Shown in pieces: positions 1 to 8,750 of a DNA stretch of 64,000 nucleotides. Below the pieces are notes generated by a model. That model did no database searches. It saw nothing but the letters and a program-made list of their open reading frames with translations, and was not told the origin of the DNA. The stretch is taken from assembly GCF_014203325.1 (NCBI RefSeq), contig NZ_JACHIV010000001.1:3659501-3723500 (forward strand), written 5' to 3'. The DNA comes from Saccharopolyspora gloriosae. GTDB lineage: Bacteria > Actinomycetota > Actinomycetes > Mycobacteriales > Pseudonocardiaceae. The translations under genes were made by a program, and so were the position numbers. Position 1 is the first letter of the stretch; every line of letters starts with the position of its first letter.

Positions 1-466
1 TCGGCGGGGAGACGGTGAAGCCGTCCCGGAAGCTCACCGGGCCCGGCACCCCGACGCCCACCCCGTTCAGCGCGGGCAGGTGCCCTTCGGCGCGCAGCTT
101 GTCGATCACTTCGACGGCCCGCCCGAGTATCGCGTCCGGGCCGTCCTTGATGTCGATGGGTTCGCTGGTGTGCGCGACCAGTTCCAGCAGTCCGTCCGTG
201 ACGCCGACGTCCAGCGAAGTGGCGCCGATGTCCACGCCGACGAAGCGCAGCCGCCGCGACAACTGCACCAGGCCGGACCGGCGTCCGCCCTGCGACGCGG
301 CCTTGCCCGCCCGTTCCACGAACCCCAACTCCTGCAACCGGCCCAGTTCTTGGCCGATCTTGGAGCGGGACAGCGACACCTGGGCGGCGAGTTCCGCGGC
401 GGCCTGCGCCCCGTTGAACCGCAAGGACGCCAGCAAGCGGACTTGGTGGGAATTCTCTGGTTGCAC
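1..466 (-). CDS. ROK-family regulator or sugar kinase, N-terminal part (runs off the left edge)
   Basis: The 155 visible residues read from a GTG with a GGGG ribosome site about 8 bases upstream. Residues 1-65 form a winged-helix-like domain (RSKIGQELGRLQELGFV at 35-50), as in NagC/XylR-type ROK repressors. Residues 75-155 start the ROK actin-like ATPase fold, with the phosphate-loop motif DIGATS (79-84) and the second strand motif GVGVGVPGPVS near the edge. ROK proteins with such an N-terminal domain are usually sugar-responsive repressors. The ligand cannot be told from this fragment. The sugar isomerase-like gene downstream on the other side of a repeat is a possible, unproven, partner. 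The C-terminus is missing because of the window boundary, not a visible mutation. Confidence 0.85.
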   Translation of the reverse strand, partial: MQPENSHQVRLLASLRFNGAQAAAELAAQVSLSRSKIGQELGRLQELGFVERAGKAASQGGRRSGLVQLSRRLRFVGVDIGATSLDVGVTDGLLELVAHTSEPIDIKDGPDAILGRAVEVIDKLRAEGHLPALNGVGVGVPGPVSFRDGFTVSPP

Positions 467-865
467 CGACTACCCCACTTCTTGCACGAAGCGTATGAAG
501 TCCGTCACAGAGTAAGCGAACGGTTTCTCCCCAGGTCAAGGGAGAATTCGCGATGTCCCCCGGATGTTCGCTGCCCGATCGGCCGCATCCACCCGCCGCC
601 GTTCGGACCTCGGCGGCGGAACCGGGCGACACCAGCGGAAACGCCGCAACGCCGCCCCACCTTCCACCTTGAATCCACAGTGGACAAGGCGCGGACCTGT
701 GTGAACACCGCTGCGAGGTGTCGCACGCCCCCGAAGCGCCCTCGTCCGTCCGCCGACTCACCGCGCCGCCGAAAGGCCCCGCATCCGCTGGACCGAACGC
801 CTACCCCCCGAGGTGCGGCGAGCACTCGGATCCCACCTGCGGAAAAACCACTCCCGAACGCGAAA

Positions 866-900
866 ATCGGCGTCGCCGTCGAACCGACGGCGACGCCGAT
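866..900. terminator. Perfect 16-bp hairpin in the 467-928 gap
   Basis: Arms 866-881 and 885-900 are exact reverse complements around a 3-base loop (AAC). The stem is GC-rich and symmetric, so it could act on either strand. A poly-T tail is weak. It lies in the 460-base gap upstream of the ROK gene, directly before the first dispersed repeat. The rest of 467-865 shows no supported gene; the only sizeable ORF there is arginine/glycine-rich and has no start-site support. Confidence 0.6.
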
Positions 901-928
901 GATCAGGTACACGGGAATCCGCTCAGAA

Positions 929-1128
929 TGATCTTTTGATCGGTGTCTTGTCAGCGGCGGAGCCGCTGAGCAGTGACCAGCTAGAGCAAGCCGACCACCG
1001 GCGGGTTCTCAGCGGCTTCCTCGCGAGGACAGCGATTTCGTGGTGTAGGGAGCTACATGAGAAATCGATCCCGCAGCGAGGAAGCCACTGAGGTTCCGCT
1101 GAGCGACCCGCTACGCAGGTCATCCCGA
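929..1128 (+). repeat. Dispersed covarying palindromic repeat, copy 1
   Basis: Starts with TGATCTTTTGATCGGTGT, then the small hairpin TCAGCGGC/GCCGCTGA (951-969). Outer stem arms are 1010-1024 (CAGCGGCTTCCTCGC) and 1076-1090, with one mismatch. The apex differs from all other copies: GATTTC/GAAATC and TGTAG/CTACA replace CTTTTTTCC/GGAAAAAAG and GTGGC/GCCAC, yet still fold at the same place. The copy ends 14 bases from the stop codon of the isomerase-like gene. Confidence 0.9.
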
Positions 1129-1142
1129 AAAGACCAGGTCCG

Positions 1143-2150
1143 CTACTTGTCGGTGGCGAAGGCGGCGTCGAAGGCGACCTCCGGCGGTTCGATCGCCGTC
1201 AGCTTGCGGACGAACGCGAGCGCGTCCGGCGCGCCGAGCATCCGGTCCATCCCCGCGTCCTCCCACTCGACGGAGATGGGCCCCGCGTAGCCGATCGCGT
1301 TGAGCCCCCGGAAGATCGGCTCCCACGGCACATCGCCGTGCCCGGTCGAGACGAAGTCCCAGCCGCGCCGCGGATCCGCCCACGGCAGGTGCGAGCCGAG
1401 CCGCCCGTTGCGCCCGTTGAACTGCTTGACCGACTCCTTGCAGTCCACGTGGTAGATCCGGTCCTGGAAGTCCCACAGGAAGGTCACCGGGTCCAGGTCC
1501 TGCCAGAGGAAGTGGCTCGGGTCGAAGTTCAACCCGAACGCGGGCCGGTGCCCGATCGCCTCCAACGCGCGCCGCGTCGTCCAGTAGTCGTAGGCGATCT
1601 CGCTGGGATGCACCTCGTGCGCGAACCGCACGCCCACCTCGTCGAACACGTCGAGGATCGGGTTCCACCGCGCGGCGAAGTCGGCGTAGCCCCGTTCGAT
1701 CATCTCCGGTGGCACCGGCGGGAACATCGCCACCGCGTGCCAGATGGAGGAACCGGTGAACCCGACCACCGTGGACACCCCGAGCTTCGCCGCGGCTCGC
1801 GCGGTGTCCTGCAACTCCGCCGCGGCGCGCGTGCGCACGCCCTCGGGCTCACCGTCGCCCCAGATGCGCGCGGGCAGGATGCCGCGGTGCCGCTCGTCGA
1901 TCGGGTGGTCGCAGACGGCCTGCCCCACCAGGTGGTTCGACAGCGTCCACACCTTCAACCCGTGGGCTTCCAGCAGGTCCAGCCGCCCCTGGACGTAGTC
2001 GTCCTCGGCCAGCGCCCGGTCGACCTCGAAGTGATCCCCGGAGCAGGCGATCTCCAACCCGTCGTAACCCCAGCCGGCGGCGAGCCTGCACACCTCCTCG
2101 AACGGCAGGTCGGCCCACTGGCCGGTGAACAACGTGACCGGTCTCGGCAT
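1143..2150 (-). CDS. Sugar phosphate isomerase/epimerase family protein (xylose isomerase-like TIM barrel)
   Basis: 335 residues, ATG preceded by GGGAG at 6-10 bases. The fold is AP_endonuc_2-like: conserved segments [32 protein letters not shown] and a C-terminal SVEWED. These supply the Glu/Asp/His ligands that bind divalent metal in this family. Such enzymes isomerise or epimerise free or phosphorylated sugars or cyclitols in the cytoplasm, or act as myo-inositol/hydroxypyruvate-type isomerases. The substrate is not identifiable. It is a single gene with repeat copy 1 just beyond its stop, and the upstream 2151-2471 gap (about 320 bases) holds its promoter but no visible gene. Confidence 0.85.
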   Translation of the reverse strand: MPRPVTLFTGQWADLPFEEVCRLAAGWGYDGLEIACSGDHFEVDRALAEDDYVQGRLDLLEAHGLKVWTLSNHLVGQAVCDHPIDERHRGILPARIWGDGEPEGVRTRAAAELQDTARAAAKLGVSTVVGFTGSSIWHAVAMFPPVPPEMIERGYADFAARWNPILDVFDEVGVRFAHEVHPSEIAYDYWTTRRALEAIGHRPAFGLNFDPSHFLWQDLDPVTFLWDFQDRIYHVDCKESVKQFNGRNGRLGSHLPWADPRRGWDFVSTGHGDVPWEPIFRGLNAIGYAGPISVEWEDAGMDRMLGAPDALAFVRKLTAIEPPEVAFDAAFATDK

Positions 2151-2471
2151 CGTGATCTCCCTTGCTCGACGGTGCGGGAAGAACACCCGCCGGGGGCGCC
2201 GATCGGCCTGGGAACGTCCGCGGGATTTCCGCGCGAGGCACGGCGCTCGCGAGAAGGAGGACGGAAGAAGTCCGGAAATCCGCGGTGGGCCGACCGGTTC
2301 GGTTCGCCGATTCGCGGCGAACAACGCATTCCGGGCGGGCACGAACTCCGCCCAAATTAAGCCACCCGCAACACGAGCACCAGACCCCGCGAACGAGTTC
2401 CCGCGGAAGTCGGCCTCGACCGCGTTCGACGCCGCTCGATCTGCGCAGATCTCCCGCCAGCTGGGTACTCG

Positions 2472-3041
2472 ATGCGCATGAGCAAGGACCGCGACGACTA
2501 CCAGCAGGACTACACCCACCCCGAGCTGCGGGAACGACTCAAGGAGGAGCTGAAGGACTCCAGCAAGGGCGGGCGCCGCGGACAGTGGTCCGCGCGCAAG
2601 AGCCAGCTGCTCACCCAGGAGTACGAGAAGCACGGCGGCGGCTACCGGCACCCGCGGCGGCCGACCAGGTCCCAGCAGGACCTGGCCGAGTGGACCGAGC
2701 AGCGCTGGATGACCGAGTCGGGCTCGGCGCACGCGCGCCACGGCGAGCGCACCGAGCGCTACCTCCCGGAACAGGCGTGGGCCGAGCTGTCCCCCGCCGA
2801 ACGCCGCGAAGCGCAGCGGGCGAAGCGAGCCGGGTCGCGACGCGGCGAGCAGCACGTGCCGAACCCGCCGGCGGCGAAGTCCGCGCGCAAGGTCGCCGAG
2901 CTCGACGCGCTGCCCGCGCGGGAGGCGGCGCGGCGCGCGCGGAAGCTGACCGCGCGCGAAGCCGAGGAAGCGCGGCGGCACGAGCGCGAGCACAAGGGCC
3001 GCAAGACGGTGCTGCGCGAGCTCGACAAGATGATCCCCTGA
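2472..3041 (+). CDS. DUF5872-like conserved hypothetical protein
   Basis: 189 residues, very rich in Arg, Lys, Glu and Ala. The N-terminus has the [14 protein letters not shown] and [14 protein letters not shown] segments, followed by [14 protein letters not shown] and [18 protein letters not shown], the pattern I associate with DUF5872. Family function is unknown to me. Residues 115-189 look like a long charged helix ([20 protein letters not shown]), possibly nucleic-acid binding or coiled coil. Two in-frame ATG codons (2472 and 2478) compete and neither has a clear ribosome site. No signal peptide or membrane segment. It is followed 61 bases later by the LLM oxidoreductase gene on the same strand. 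Confidence 0.75.
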   Translation: MRMSKDRDDYQQDYTHPELRERLKEELKDSSKGGRRGQWSARKSQLLTQEYEKHGGGYRHPRRPTRSQQDLAEWTEQRWMTESGSAHARHGERTERYLPEQAWAELSPAERREAQRAKRAGSRRGEQHVPNPPAAKSARKVAELDALPAREAARRARKLTAREAEEARRHEREHKGRKTVLRELDKMIP

Positions 3042-3102
3042 GCTCCGTCGCTCGTTCCCGCCACGGGGTGTTGCCCGTCCCGGGGCCGCCGCGTCGAGGA
3101 GA

Positions 3103-4104
3103 ATGCCGCGGGTGCCTCGGAAGCTGACGTTGTCCGTCCTCGACACCTCGCCGATCGTCGCGGGCTCCTCGCCGCAGCAGGCGCTGCACCGCACCCTCGA
3201 CCTCGCCGCGCTCACCGACGAGATCGGCTACCACCGCTACTGGGTGCCCGAGCACCACGGCATGCGGGGCGTCGCCTGCGCCGAGCCCGCGGTGCTCGCC
3301 GGGGCCATCGCGTCGGCCACGGCACGGCTGCGGGTGGGCGCGGGCGGGGTGCTGCTGGCGAACCACGCGCCGCTGCTGGTCGCCGAGCGGTGGGGCATGC
3401 TCGCCGCCCTGCACCCCGGCCGGATCGACCTCGGCATCGGCAGGGCTCCCGGCGGCGCGCCCGCCACCGCCGAAGCGCTGCGCCGACCGCCCGACGCCAC
3501 GAGCGCACCGGCGCACGCCGCCGCGCTGGCCGAACTCCTGGACCACTTCGAGCCCGAGCCGCAGCGATCGCGAGTGCGGGCCGTACCGGCTCGCGGGAAC
3601 AGGCCCGACATCTGGCTGCTCGGTTCGTCCGGCACCGGCGCGCGCCTGGCCGCGCGGCACGGGCTGCCCCACGCGAACGCCCACCACCTGAACCCGGACG
3701 ACGCGCACGTCGTCGCCCGCGACTACCGGGCCGCGTTCCAGCCGTCCGCGTCGCTGCCGGAGCCCACGACGCTGGTCAGCGTGGCGGTGATCTGCGCCGG
3801 CACCGACGCCCGCGCCGAGTGGCTCGCCGGGTCCACGCGCGCGAAGGCGCTGAGCCGACGGCGCGGGAACCGAATCCTGCTGCCCGGCCCGGAGGACGCG
3901 GCCGGTGAGCTGGCGGCGCTCGACCCGGCAGAGGTCGCCGCGTGCTCCCCCGGCCTCGTCGCGGGCTCGCCGGGCACCGTGCGCCGCGAGCTCCACGCCA
4001 TCGCGGCGCGCACCGGCACCGCCGAACTGATGATCACCACCCCGATCCACGACCACGAGCAGCGCCTGCGCTCCTACGAACTCCTCGCGGACGCGGTGCG
4101 GTAG
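3103..4104 (+). CDS. LLM-class (luciferase-like) flavin-dependent oxidoreductase, MsnO8 type
   Basis: 333 residues. It has the typical N-terminus [26 protein letters not shown] followed by [12 protein letters not shown] (residues 45-56), and the segment [15 protein letters not shown] around 105-120, both hallmarks of the bacterial luciferase-like group 1 (MsnO8-like) family. These TIM-barrel enzymes use reduced FMN or F420 to oxidise a small substrate; which cofactor is used here cannot be told. GAGGAG lies close to ATG 3103; GTG 3112 would give better spacing and is a plausible true start. Convergent with the DHDPS-ALDH fusion gene, with repeat copy 2 between them. Confidence 0.85.
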   Translation: MPRVPRKLTLSVLDTSPIVAGSSPQQALHRTLDLAALTDEIGYHRYWVPEHHGMRGVACAEPAVLAGAIASATARLRVGAGGVLLANHAPLLVAERWGMLAALHPGRIDLGIGRAPGGAPATAEALRRPPDATSAPAHAAALAELLDHFEPEPQRSRVRAVPARGNRPDIWLLGSSGTGARLAARHGLPHANAHHLNPDDAHVVARDYRAAFQPSASLPEPTTLVSVAVICAGTDARAEWLAGSTRAKALSRRRGNRILLPGPEDAAGELAALDPAEVAACSPGLVAGSPGTVRRELHAIAARTGTAELMITTPIHDHEQRLRSYELLADAVR

Positions 4105-4172
4105 CGCCCCGCAGGAACCGAATCGCGCCTCGCCGGTTCCCTTCCGCCACGGCATCAGGAGTCCTTCCAGAG

Positions 4173-4376
4173 TGATCTTTTGATCGGTGTCTTGTCAGCG
4201 GCGAAGCCGCTGAGCAGTGACCGGCTTGAGCAAGACGACCACCCGCGGGTTCCCAGCTGCTTCCTCGCGAGGACGGCTTTTTTCCTCGTGGCGGAGCCAC
4301 TTGGAAAAAAGATCCCGCAGCGAGGAAGCCGCTGAGGTTCCGCTGAGCGACCCACTACGCAGGTCATCCTGAAAGG
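4173..4376 (+). repeat. Dispersed covarying palindromic repeat, copy 2
   Basis: Same head as copy 1. Outer stem arms 4254-4268 (CAGCTGCTTCCTCGC) and 4320-4334, one mismatch. Apex CTTTTTTCC/GGAAAAAAG with GTGGC-GGA-GCCAC inside. The flanks also pair: AGGAGTCC at 4157 matches GACTCCT after the end (4376-4382), extending the palindrome. It sits between two convergent genes, so could terminate both. Confidence 0.9.
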
Positions 4377-4435
4377 GACTCCTCACCACCAGCGCGCGGT
4401 CGGCCGCCCTGGTGACCCCGGCTGCGGCGGACGGT

Positions 4436-6841
4436 TCAGCGGGTGTGGTTGTGCATGACGTGCTTGGTGCGGGAGTAGTCCTCCAGCGCGAGGATCGACA
4501 GGTCCCGGCCGTAACCGGAACCCTTGAACCCGCCCCACGGGACCTCGTTGGCCAGCGCCAGGTGCGAGTTCACCCAGACCGTCCCGGCGTGGATGCGCGC
4601 GGGCACGTCGTGCGAGCGGCGCGCGTTCTCCGTCCACACCGATGCGGCCAGCCCGTAGGGCACGTCGTTGGCCCGGCGGATCGCCTCTTGCTCGTCGCGG
4701 AAGGTCTCGACCGTGACGACCGGCCCGAAGACCTCCTCGCGAGCGATCTCGGCGCCTTCGGGCACGTCGACGAGCACGGTCGGCGCGATGAAGTACCCCG
4801 GCCCCTCCAGCGGGCCGCCGCCGAGCGCGGCGCGCGCACCGTCGCGCAGCGCGCGCTCCAGGTGGCCGCGCACCCGGTCGAAGTGCGCCCGGGACACCAG
4901 CGGGCCGATCTCCGCACCCTCCGCCGCGGCCTCGCCGGTCGCCAGCGTGGCGGCCTCGCGGACGAGGTGCTCGACGAACTCGGTCGCCACGGATTCGTGC
5001 ACCAGCACTCGGCACGCGGCACCGCACTCCTGGCCGGAGTTCCAGAACGACGCCGTGCGCAGGGTTTCGGCCGCCGCGGCCAGGTCGGCGTCCTCGAAGA
5101 CGACCACCGGCGCCTTCCCGCCGAGCTCCAGGTGCACTCGCTTGAGCCCGTCGGCGGCCGCCCGCGCCACCGCGCGACCGCTGGGCACCGAACCGGTCAG
5201 CGCCACCAGGTCGACGTCCGGGTGCGAGGACAGCCGCGCACCCACCACATCACCGCGACCGGTGACGATGTTGAGCACGCCGGGCGGCAGCAGGTCGGCC
5301 ACCAGCTCGGCGAACTTCAACGTGGTCACCGGCGTGATCTCCGAGGGCTTGAGCACGCAGGTGTTGCCCGCGGCCAGGATCGGCGCGATCTTCCAGGCCG
5401 CCATCATCAGCGGGTAGTTCCACGGCGTCACCACGCCCACCACGCCGACCGGTTCGCGCACGATCAGCGACAGGTGGTCGTCGAGGTACTCCCCCGCCGG
5501 CATCGAGCCGGTCGCCCGCACCGCACCCGCCATGAACCGGAAGGTGTCGACGGTGCCCGCGATGTCGTCGCGGGCCACCGCCAGCGGCTTGCCGGTGTTC
5601 GCGGATTCCAGCCGTGCCAGCGAATCCTCGTGCTCGGCGACGCGGTCGGCGATCGCGTGCAGCACGTCCGAGCGGTCCTTCGGCACCCGCCGCGCCCAGG
5701 AGCCGCGCGCCGCGACGGCTTCGGCCACGGCCCGGTCCACGTCCTCGGCGGTGCCGTCGGGAGTGCGGCACAGCACCTGCTCCGAGCACGGATCGATCAC
5801 GTCGAGTTCCCGAGCCGAGGTCGAGTCGGCGTACCCACCGGCGATGAAGTGCCGCGACGGGGGCAGTTCCGCCGCCACGACCAGCGGACGCGAGTCGCCC
5901 GAGCGCAGCACCTCCGCGGGTGCCGCCGGTGCGTTCCCGGCGCGCACCGGTGCGGTCTCGCCCCGGGCCGCCGCGGCCTGCGCCGAGATGCGCCGCGTCG
6001 CGTCGGGCGCGAGGTCCAGCAACGGGCTGCGCGGGCTGCCGACGGGCAGTCCCTCCGCGTTGAGCACGGCCTTCACCGCGGAGATGAACGGCACCGTCAT
6101 CAGGGTGTCCATCAGCGGGTGCAGCCGGGACCACTCGGCGCGAGCGCCGTCCAGTTCACCGGCGCGCAGCGCGCGGTGCATCGAGACGAGCTCGGCGGGC
6201 ACGAGGTTCGCGCTGCCCGCCACGACCCCGGCAGCCCCTTCGGTGAGCGCGGCGAGGATCAGCGTGTCCCAGCCGCCGAAGGTCGTGATCACGTCCCCGT
6301 GGTGGTGGATCAGCTGCCGCAGCCGCGACATGTCGGCGTTGGTGTCCTTGATGTAGCGGATGTTGCCGACCTCGCGCGCGAGCTTCGCGACCAGCTCCGG
6401 GGAGAGGTCGACACCGGTCACCGCGGGCAGGTTGTAGAGCATCACCGGGATGTCGACGGAGCCGGCGACCGCGCGCAGGTACTGCTCGGTCTCCGGCTCG
6501 CTCAGCGGCTCGTAGTACGGGGTCACCAGCATCACGACCGCGGCCCCGGCCTCCTGCGCGTGCCGGGAGAGCCGGATCGCCTGGTCGGTGCTCACCGCGC
6601 CGGTCTGGGCCACGACCGGGACGCGCCCGGCGGCCCGCCGCACCACGGTTTCCACGACCAGGCGGCGTTCGTCCTCGTCCAGCGCGGCGAACTCACCGGT
6701 GGAGCCGCAGGCGACGAGGCCGTCGACCCCGCCGTCGATGCTGCGATCGACCACGCGGCCCAACGCGGCCACGTCGACCTCGCCGTCGGAGGTGAACGGC
6801 GTAGGCAGGGCGGTGAGAACTCCGCTCAGGTGCGGCGACAT
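4436..6841 (-). CDS. Natural fusion: DHDPS-family lyase + aldehyde dehydrogenase
   Basis: 801 residues without an internal stop; ATG 6841 has AAGGGG about 9 bases upstream. Residues 1-295 are a complete DHDPS/NAL-family barrel: GSTGE (46-50), Tyr136 in MLYNLP, Schiff-base Lys165 in YIKDT. Residues 296-325 are an Ala/Pro-rich linker. Residues 330-801 are a complete ALDH close to gamma-aminobutyraldehyde/betaine aldehyde dehydrogenases: WN at 474-475, LKPSE at 497-501, Glu572 in LELGG, catalytic Cys606 in GQEC, C-terminus LALEDYSRTKHVM. DHDPS-type enzymes such as pyrroline-4-hydroxy-2-carboxylate deaminase or keto-deoxy-arabonate dehydratase make 2-oxoglutarate semialdehyde, which ALDHs oxidise, so a two-step channelling enzyme is inferred. 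A second internal start (GTG near residue 321) cannot be excluded. Confidence 0.85.
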   Translation of the reverse strand: MSPHLSGVLTALPTPFTSDGEVDVAALGRVVDRSIDGGVDGLVACGSTGEFAALDEDERRLVVETVVRRAAGRVPVVAQTGAVSTDQAIRLSRHAQEAGAAVVMLVTPYYEPLSEPETEQYLRAVAGSVDIPVMLYNLPAVTGVDLSPELVAKLAREVGNIRYIKDTNADMSRLRQLIHHHGDVITTFGGWDTLILAALTEGAAGVVAGSANLVPAELVSMHRALRAGELDGARAEWSRLHPLMDTLMTVPFISAVKAVLNAEGLPVGSPRSPLLDLAPDATRRISAQAAAARGETAPVRAGNAPAAPAEVLRSGDSRPLVVAAELPPSRHFIAGGYADSTSARELDVIDPCSEQVLCRTPDGTAEDVDRAVAEAVAARGSWARRVPKDRSDVLHAIADRVAEHEDSLARLESANTGKPLAVARDDIAGTVDTFRFMAGAVRATGSMPAGEYLDDHLSLIVREPVGVVGVVTPWNYPLMMAAWKIAPILAAGNTCVLKPSEITPVTTLKFAELVADLLPPGVLNIVTGRGDVVGARLSSHPDVDLVALTGSVPSGRAVARAAADGLKRVHLELGGKAPVVVFEDADLAAAAETLRTASFWNSGQECGAACRVLVHESVATEFVEHLVREAATLATGEAAAEGAEIGPLVSRAHFDRVRGHLERALRDGARAALGGGPLEGPGYFIAPTVLVDVPEGAEIAREEVFGPVVTVETFRDEQEAIRRANDVPYGLAASVWTENARRSHDVPARIHAGTVWVNSHLALANEVPWGGFKGSGYGRDLSILALEDYSRTKHVMHNHTR

Positions 6842-6971
6842 GCAGAAACCCCTTCTTCTCGTTCGTTCACCGGCCGCAAGGCGGCCGGACGCGCGTGGTG
6901 GTGATGCCGACTCCGCGACCTCGGACCGCTCAGAACCTGCCCATGACTTGTCGCTCCCGACGCACAACGTC

Positions 6972-7168
6972 CTTGATCTGTGTCCTGTCAGCGGCGGAGC
7001 CGCTGAGCAGTGACCAGCCAGAGCAGGCCGACCACCGGCGGGTTCTCAGCGGTTTCCTCGCGAGGACGGCTTTTTTCCTCGTGGCGGAGCCACTTGGAAA
7101 AAAGATCCCGCAGCGAGGAAACCGCTGAGGTTCCGCCACCCGACCCACTACGCAGGCCATCCGGAAAC
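6972..7168 (+). repeat. Dispersed covarying palindromic repeat, copy 3
   Basis: Outer stem arms 7047-7061 (CAGCGGTTTCCTCGC) and 7113-7127 are perfectly complementary over 15 bases. Apex as in copy 2. The distal flanks carry TTGATC at the left and GATCAA near 7177 at the right. It lies just beyond the ribBA stop codon and upstream of the fusion gene. Confidence 0.9.
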
Positions 7169-7178
7169 AACCCCTCGA

Positions 7179-8390
7179 TCAAGCGGATTGCTGGAGTAGG
7201 TGGCCCATTCGGTCGCGTTTGGTTGCCAGGTATCCGGTGTTGTGCGGGTTGGGCGGCGCTTCGAGGGCGATGCGCTCGGCGACGTCGATCCCGTGCTCGG
7301 CGAGGGCGCGGCACTTGTCCGGGTTGTTCGTCATCAGCCGCACGGAGCTCACCCCGAGGTCGTGCAGGATTCGCGCCGCGTCGGTGTAGTCGCGGCCGTC
7401 GACCGGGAATCCGAGTTCCACGTTGGCCTCCAGGGTGTCCATCCCGCGGTGCTGCTGGAGTTCGTAGGCCCGCAGCTTGTGTCCGAGCCCGATGCCGCGC
7501 CCTTCGTGCCCGCGCAGGTAGAGGAGGATTCCCCGCCCCTGCTCGGCGATGGTGCTCATCGCCGTGCGCAGCTGCACGCCGCAGTCGCAGCGCAGCGAGC
7601 CGACGAGGTCGCCGGTGAGGCATTCGCTGTGCAGCCGCACCAGCGGAGCTCCGGCGCCGCTCGGGTCGCCCATCGTCAGCGCGAGGTGCTCGATGCCCGC
7701 CGCGGACGGGTAGGTGGTGGCCTGGAACGTGCCGAGCTCGGTGGGGAGTTCGGCACGTCCGGTGGGCCGGACCGTCGCCGCGGCGGTGCGGGCGTGCTCG
7801 ACGAGGTCCGCGATCGTGATCATCGGAATGTCGTGCCGCAGCGCGAAATCGTCGAGTTCGGGGCGGCGCATCATCTCGCGCCGGTCCGGGGTGACGATCT
7901 CGCACAGCAGCGCGGCGCCGCTGAGGCCCGCCGCGCGGCACAGCTCCACGCCCGCCTCGGTGTGCCCGGCGCGTTCCAGCACCCCGCCGGACTTGGCGCG
8001 CAGCGGCAGCACGTGACCGGGCCGGGCCAGGTCGGCGGGCGCGAGCGCCGGGTCGGCCAGCGCTCGGATGGTGGCGGCCCGGTCACCGGCGCTGATGCCG
8101 GTGGAGGTGCCGTGCCGGAGGTCGACGCTGACCAGGAACGCCGTGCCGTGGCTCTCGGTGTTGGCGGTGACCATCAGGTCCAGTTCGAGCTCGCGCGCCC
8201 GGTGCTCGTCCAGCGACACGCACAGGAATCCCGAGGTGTGGTGCAGGAAGAACGCGACCTCGTCGGTGGTGGCGTGTTCGGCGGCCATGATCAGGTCGCC
8301 TTCGTTCTCCCGGTCCTCGTCGTCGATGACGAGGACCTTCCCACCTGCGGCGAGGGTGGCGACCGCTTCGGCGACGTTCGACGTGGGCAT
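7179..8390 (-). CDS. ribBA: Bifunctional 3,4-dihydroxy-2-butanone-4-phosphate synthase / GTP cyclohydrolase II
   Basis: 403 residues, AGGAGG directly upstream of ATG 8390. The RibB half (1-200) carries [16 protein letters not shown] near residue 25 and [13 protein letters not shown]. The RibA half (205-403) has the zinc-ligand cluster [28 protein letters not shown] and the C-terminal [10 protein letters not shown]. The protein makes both early riboflavin precursors from ribulose-5-phosphate and GTP. It stands alone, away from ribE/ribH, and is divergent from a flavoenzyme operon. Two TGAAC-type operators lie in the shared 360-base promoter region, so it is probably a pathway-specific ribBA that boosts flavin supply when the flavin-dependent enzymes are induced (inference). 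Confidence 0.95.
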   Translation of the reverse strand: MPTSNVAEAVATLAAGGKVLVIDDEDRENEGDLIMAAEHATTDEVAFFLHHTSGFLCVSLDEHRARELELDLMVTANTESHGTAFLVSVDLRHGTSTGISAGDRAATIRALADPALAPADLARPGHVLPLRAKSGGVLERAGHTEAGVELCRAAGLSGAALLCEIVTPDRREMMRRPELDDFALRHDIPMITIADLVEHARTAAATVRPTGRAELPTELGTFQATTYPSAAGIEHLALTMGDPSGAGAPLVRLHSECLTGDLVGSLRCDCGVQLRTAMSTIAEQGRGILLYLRGHEGRGIGLGHKLRAYELQQHRGMDTLEANVELGFPVDGRDYTDAARILHDLGVSSVRLMTNNPDKCRALAEHGIDVAERIALEAPPNPHNTGYLATKRDRMGHLLQQSA

Positions 8391-8489
8391 GGGCCCTCCT
8401 GTGCGCGGGTGTGTCGCTCGGCCGGAGGTGGCGCCGAGTGCTGGCCGGTTGCTGCGCGTTGAGCCGTTCGAATGATGCGGCCCGTAGAC

Positions 8490-8515
8490 GTTCACTTAAT
8501 GAACGCTTCGTTCAC
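8490..8515. promoter_or_regulatory. TGAAC-type operator 1 (ribBA / amine oxidase divergent promoter)
   Basis: GTTCACTTAATGAAC (8490-8504) is an inverted repeat, and its right half-site TGAAC pairs again with GTTCA at 8510-8514 (TGAAC-N5-GTTCA). The same arrangement recurs at 8632, 12154 and, inverted, 13317. Probably bound by the IclR-family protein encoded at 12235. Confidence 0.6.
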
Positions 8516-8631
8516 GGATACTGACATCCACCTCCGGCACGGTCAAGAAAATCCCTTGCCCAGCCTTGCAAATCGCCACTCTTCAAGACTATTGACGAGC
8601 CGGATAAGCGGCTCCACACTATCGGCATCGC

Positions 8632-8657
8632 GTTCGCATAATGAACGTTTCGTTCGT
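8632..8657. promoter_or_regulatory. TGAAC-type operator 2 (upstream of the amine oxidase operon)
   Basis: GTTCGCATAATGAAC at 8632-8646 followed by GTTTC and GTTCG at 8652-8656, matching operator 1 at nearly every conserved base. It lies about 95 bases before the amine oxidase start. The interval 8516-8631 is AT-richer and likely contains both promoters. Confidence 0.6.
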
Positions 8658-8750
8658 AAGTAGCCGCATTTCGCCCCCGGTCCGCCTTGCGCTCACCACC
8701 GCGAGGCCCGGCCGGACCCGGACGAACCGACTGCGAGGGAGCACCGCCCC

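Noticed and set aside
505-912. 135-residue reverse ORF in the 467-928 gap
   Set aside because: Arg/Gly-rich composition, no ribosome site, spans a perfect hairpin; no family resemblance.
923-1123. Recurrent small ORFs (60-90 residues, e.g. with AEPQ...RCGIFFPSGSATR) inside most repeat copies
   Set aside because: They are open because the same GC-rich repeat is copied; covariation follows the base-paired arms rather than codon third positions, and none has a consistent start or ribosome site.
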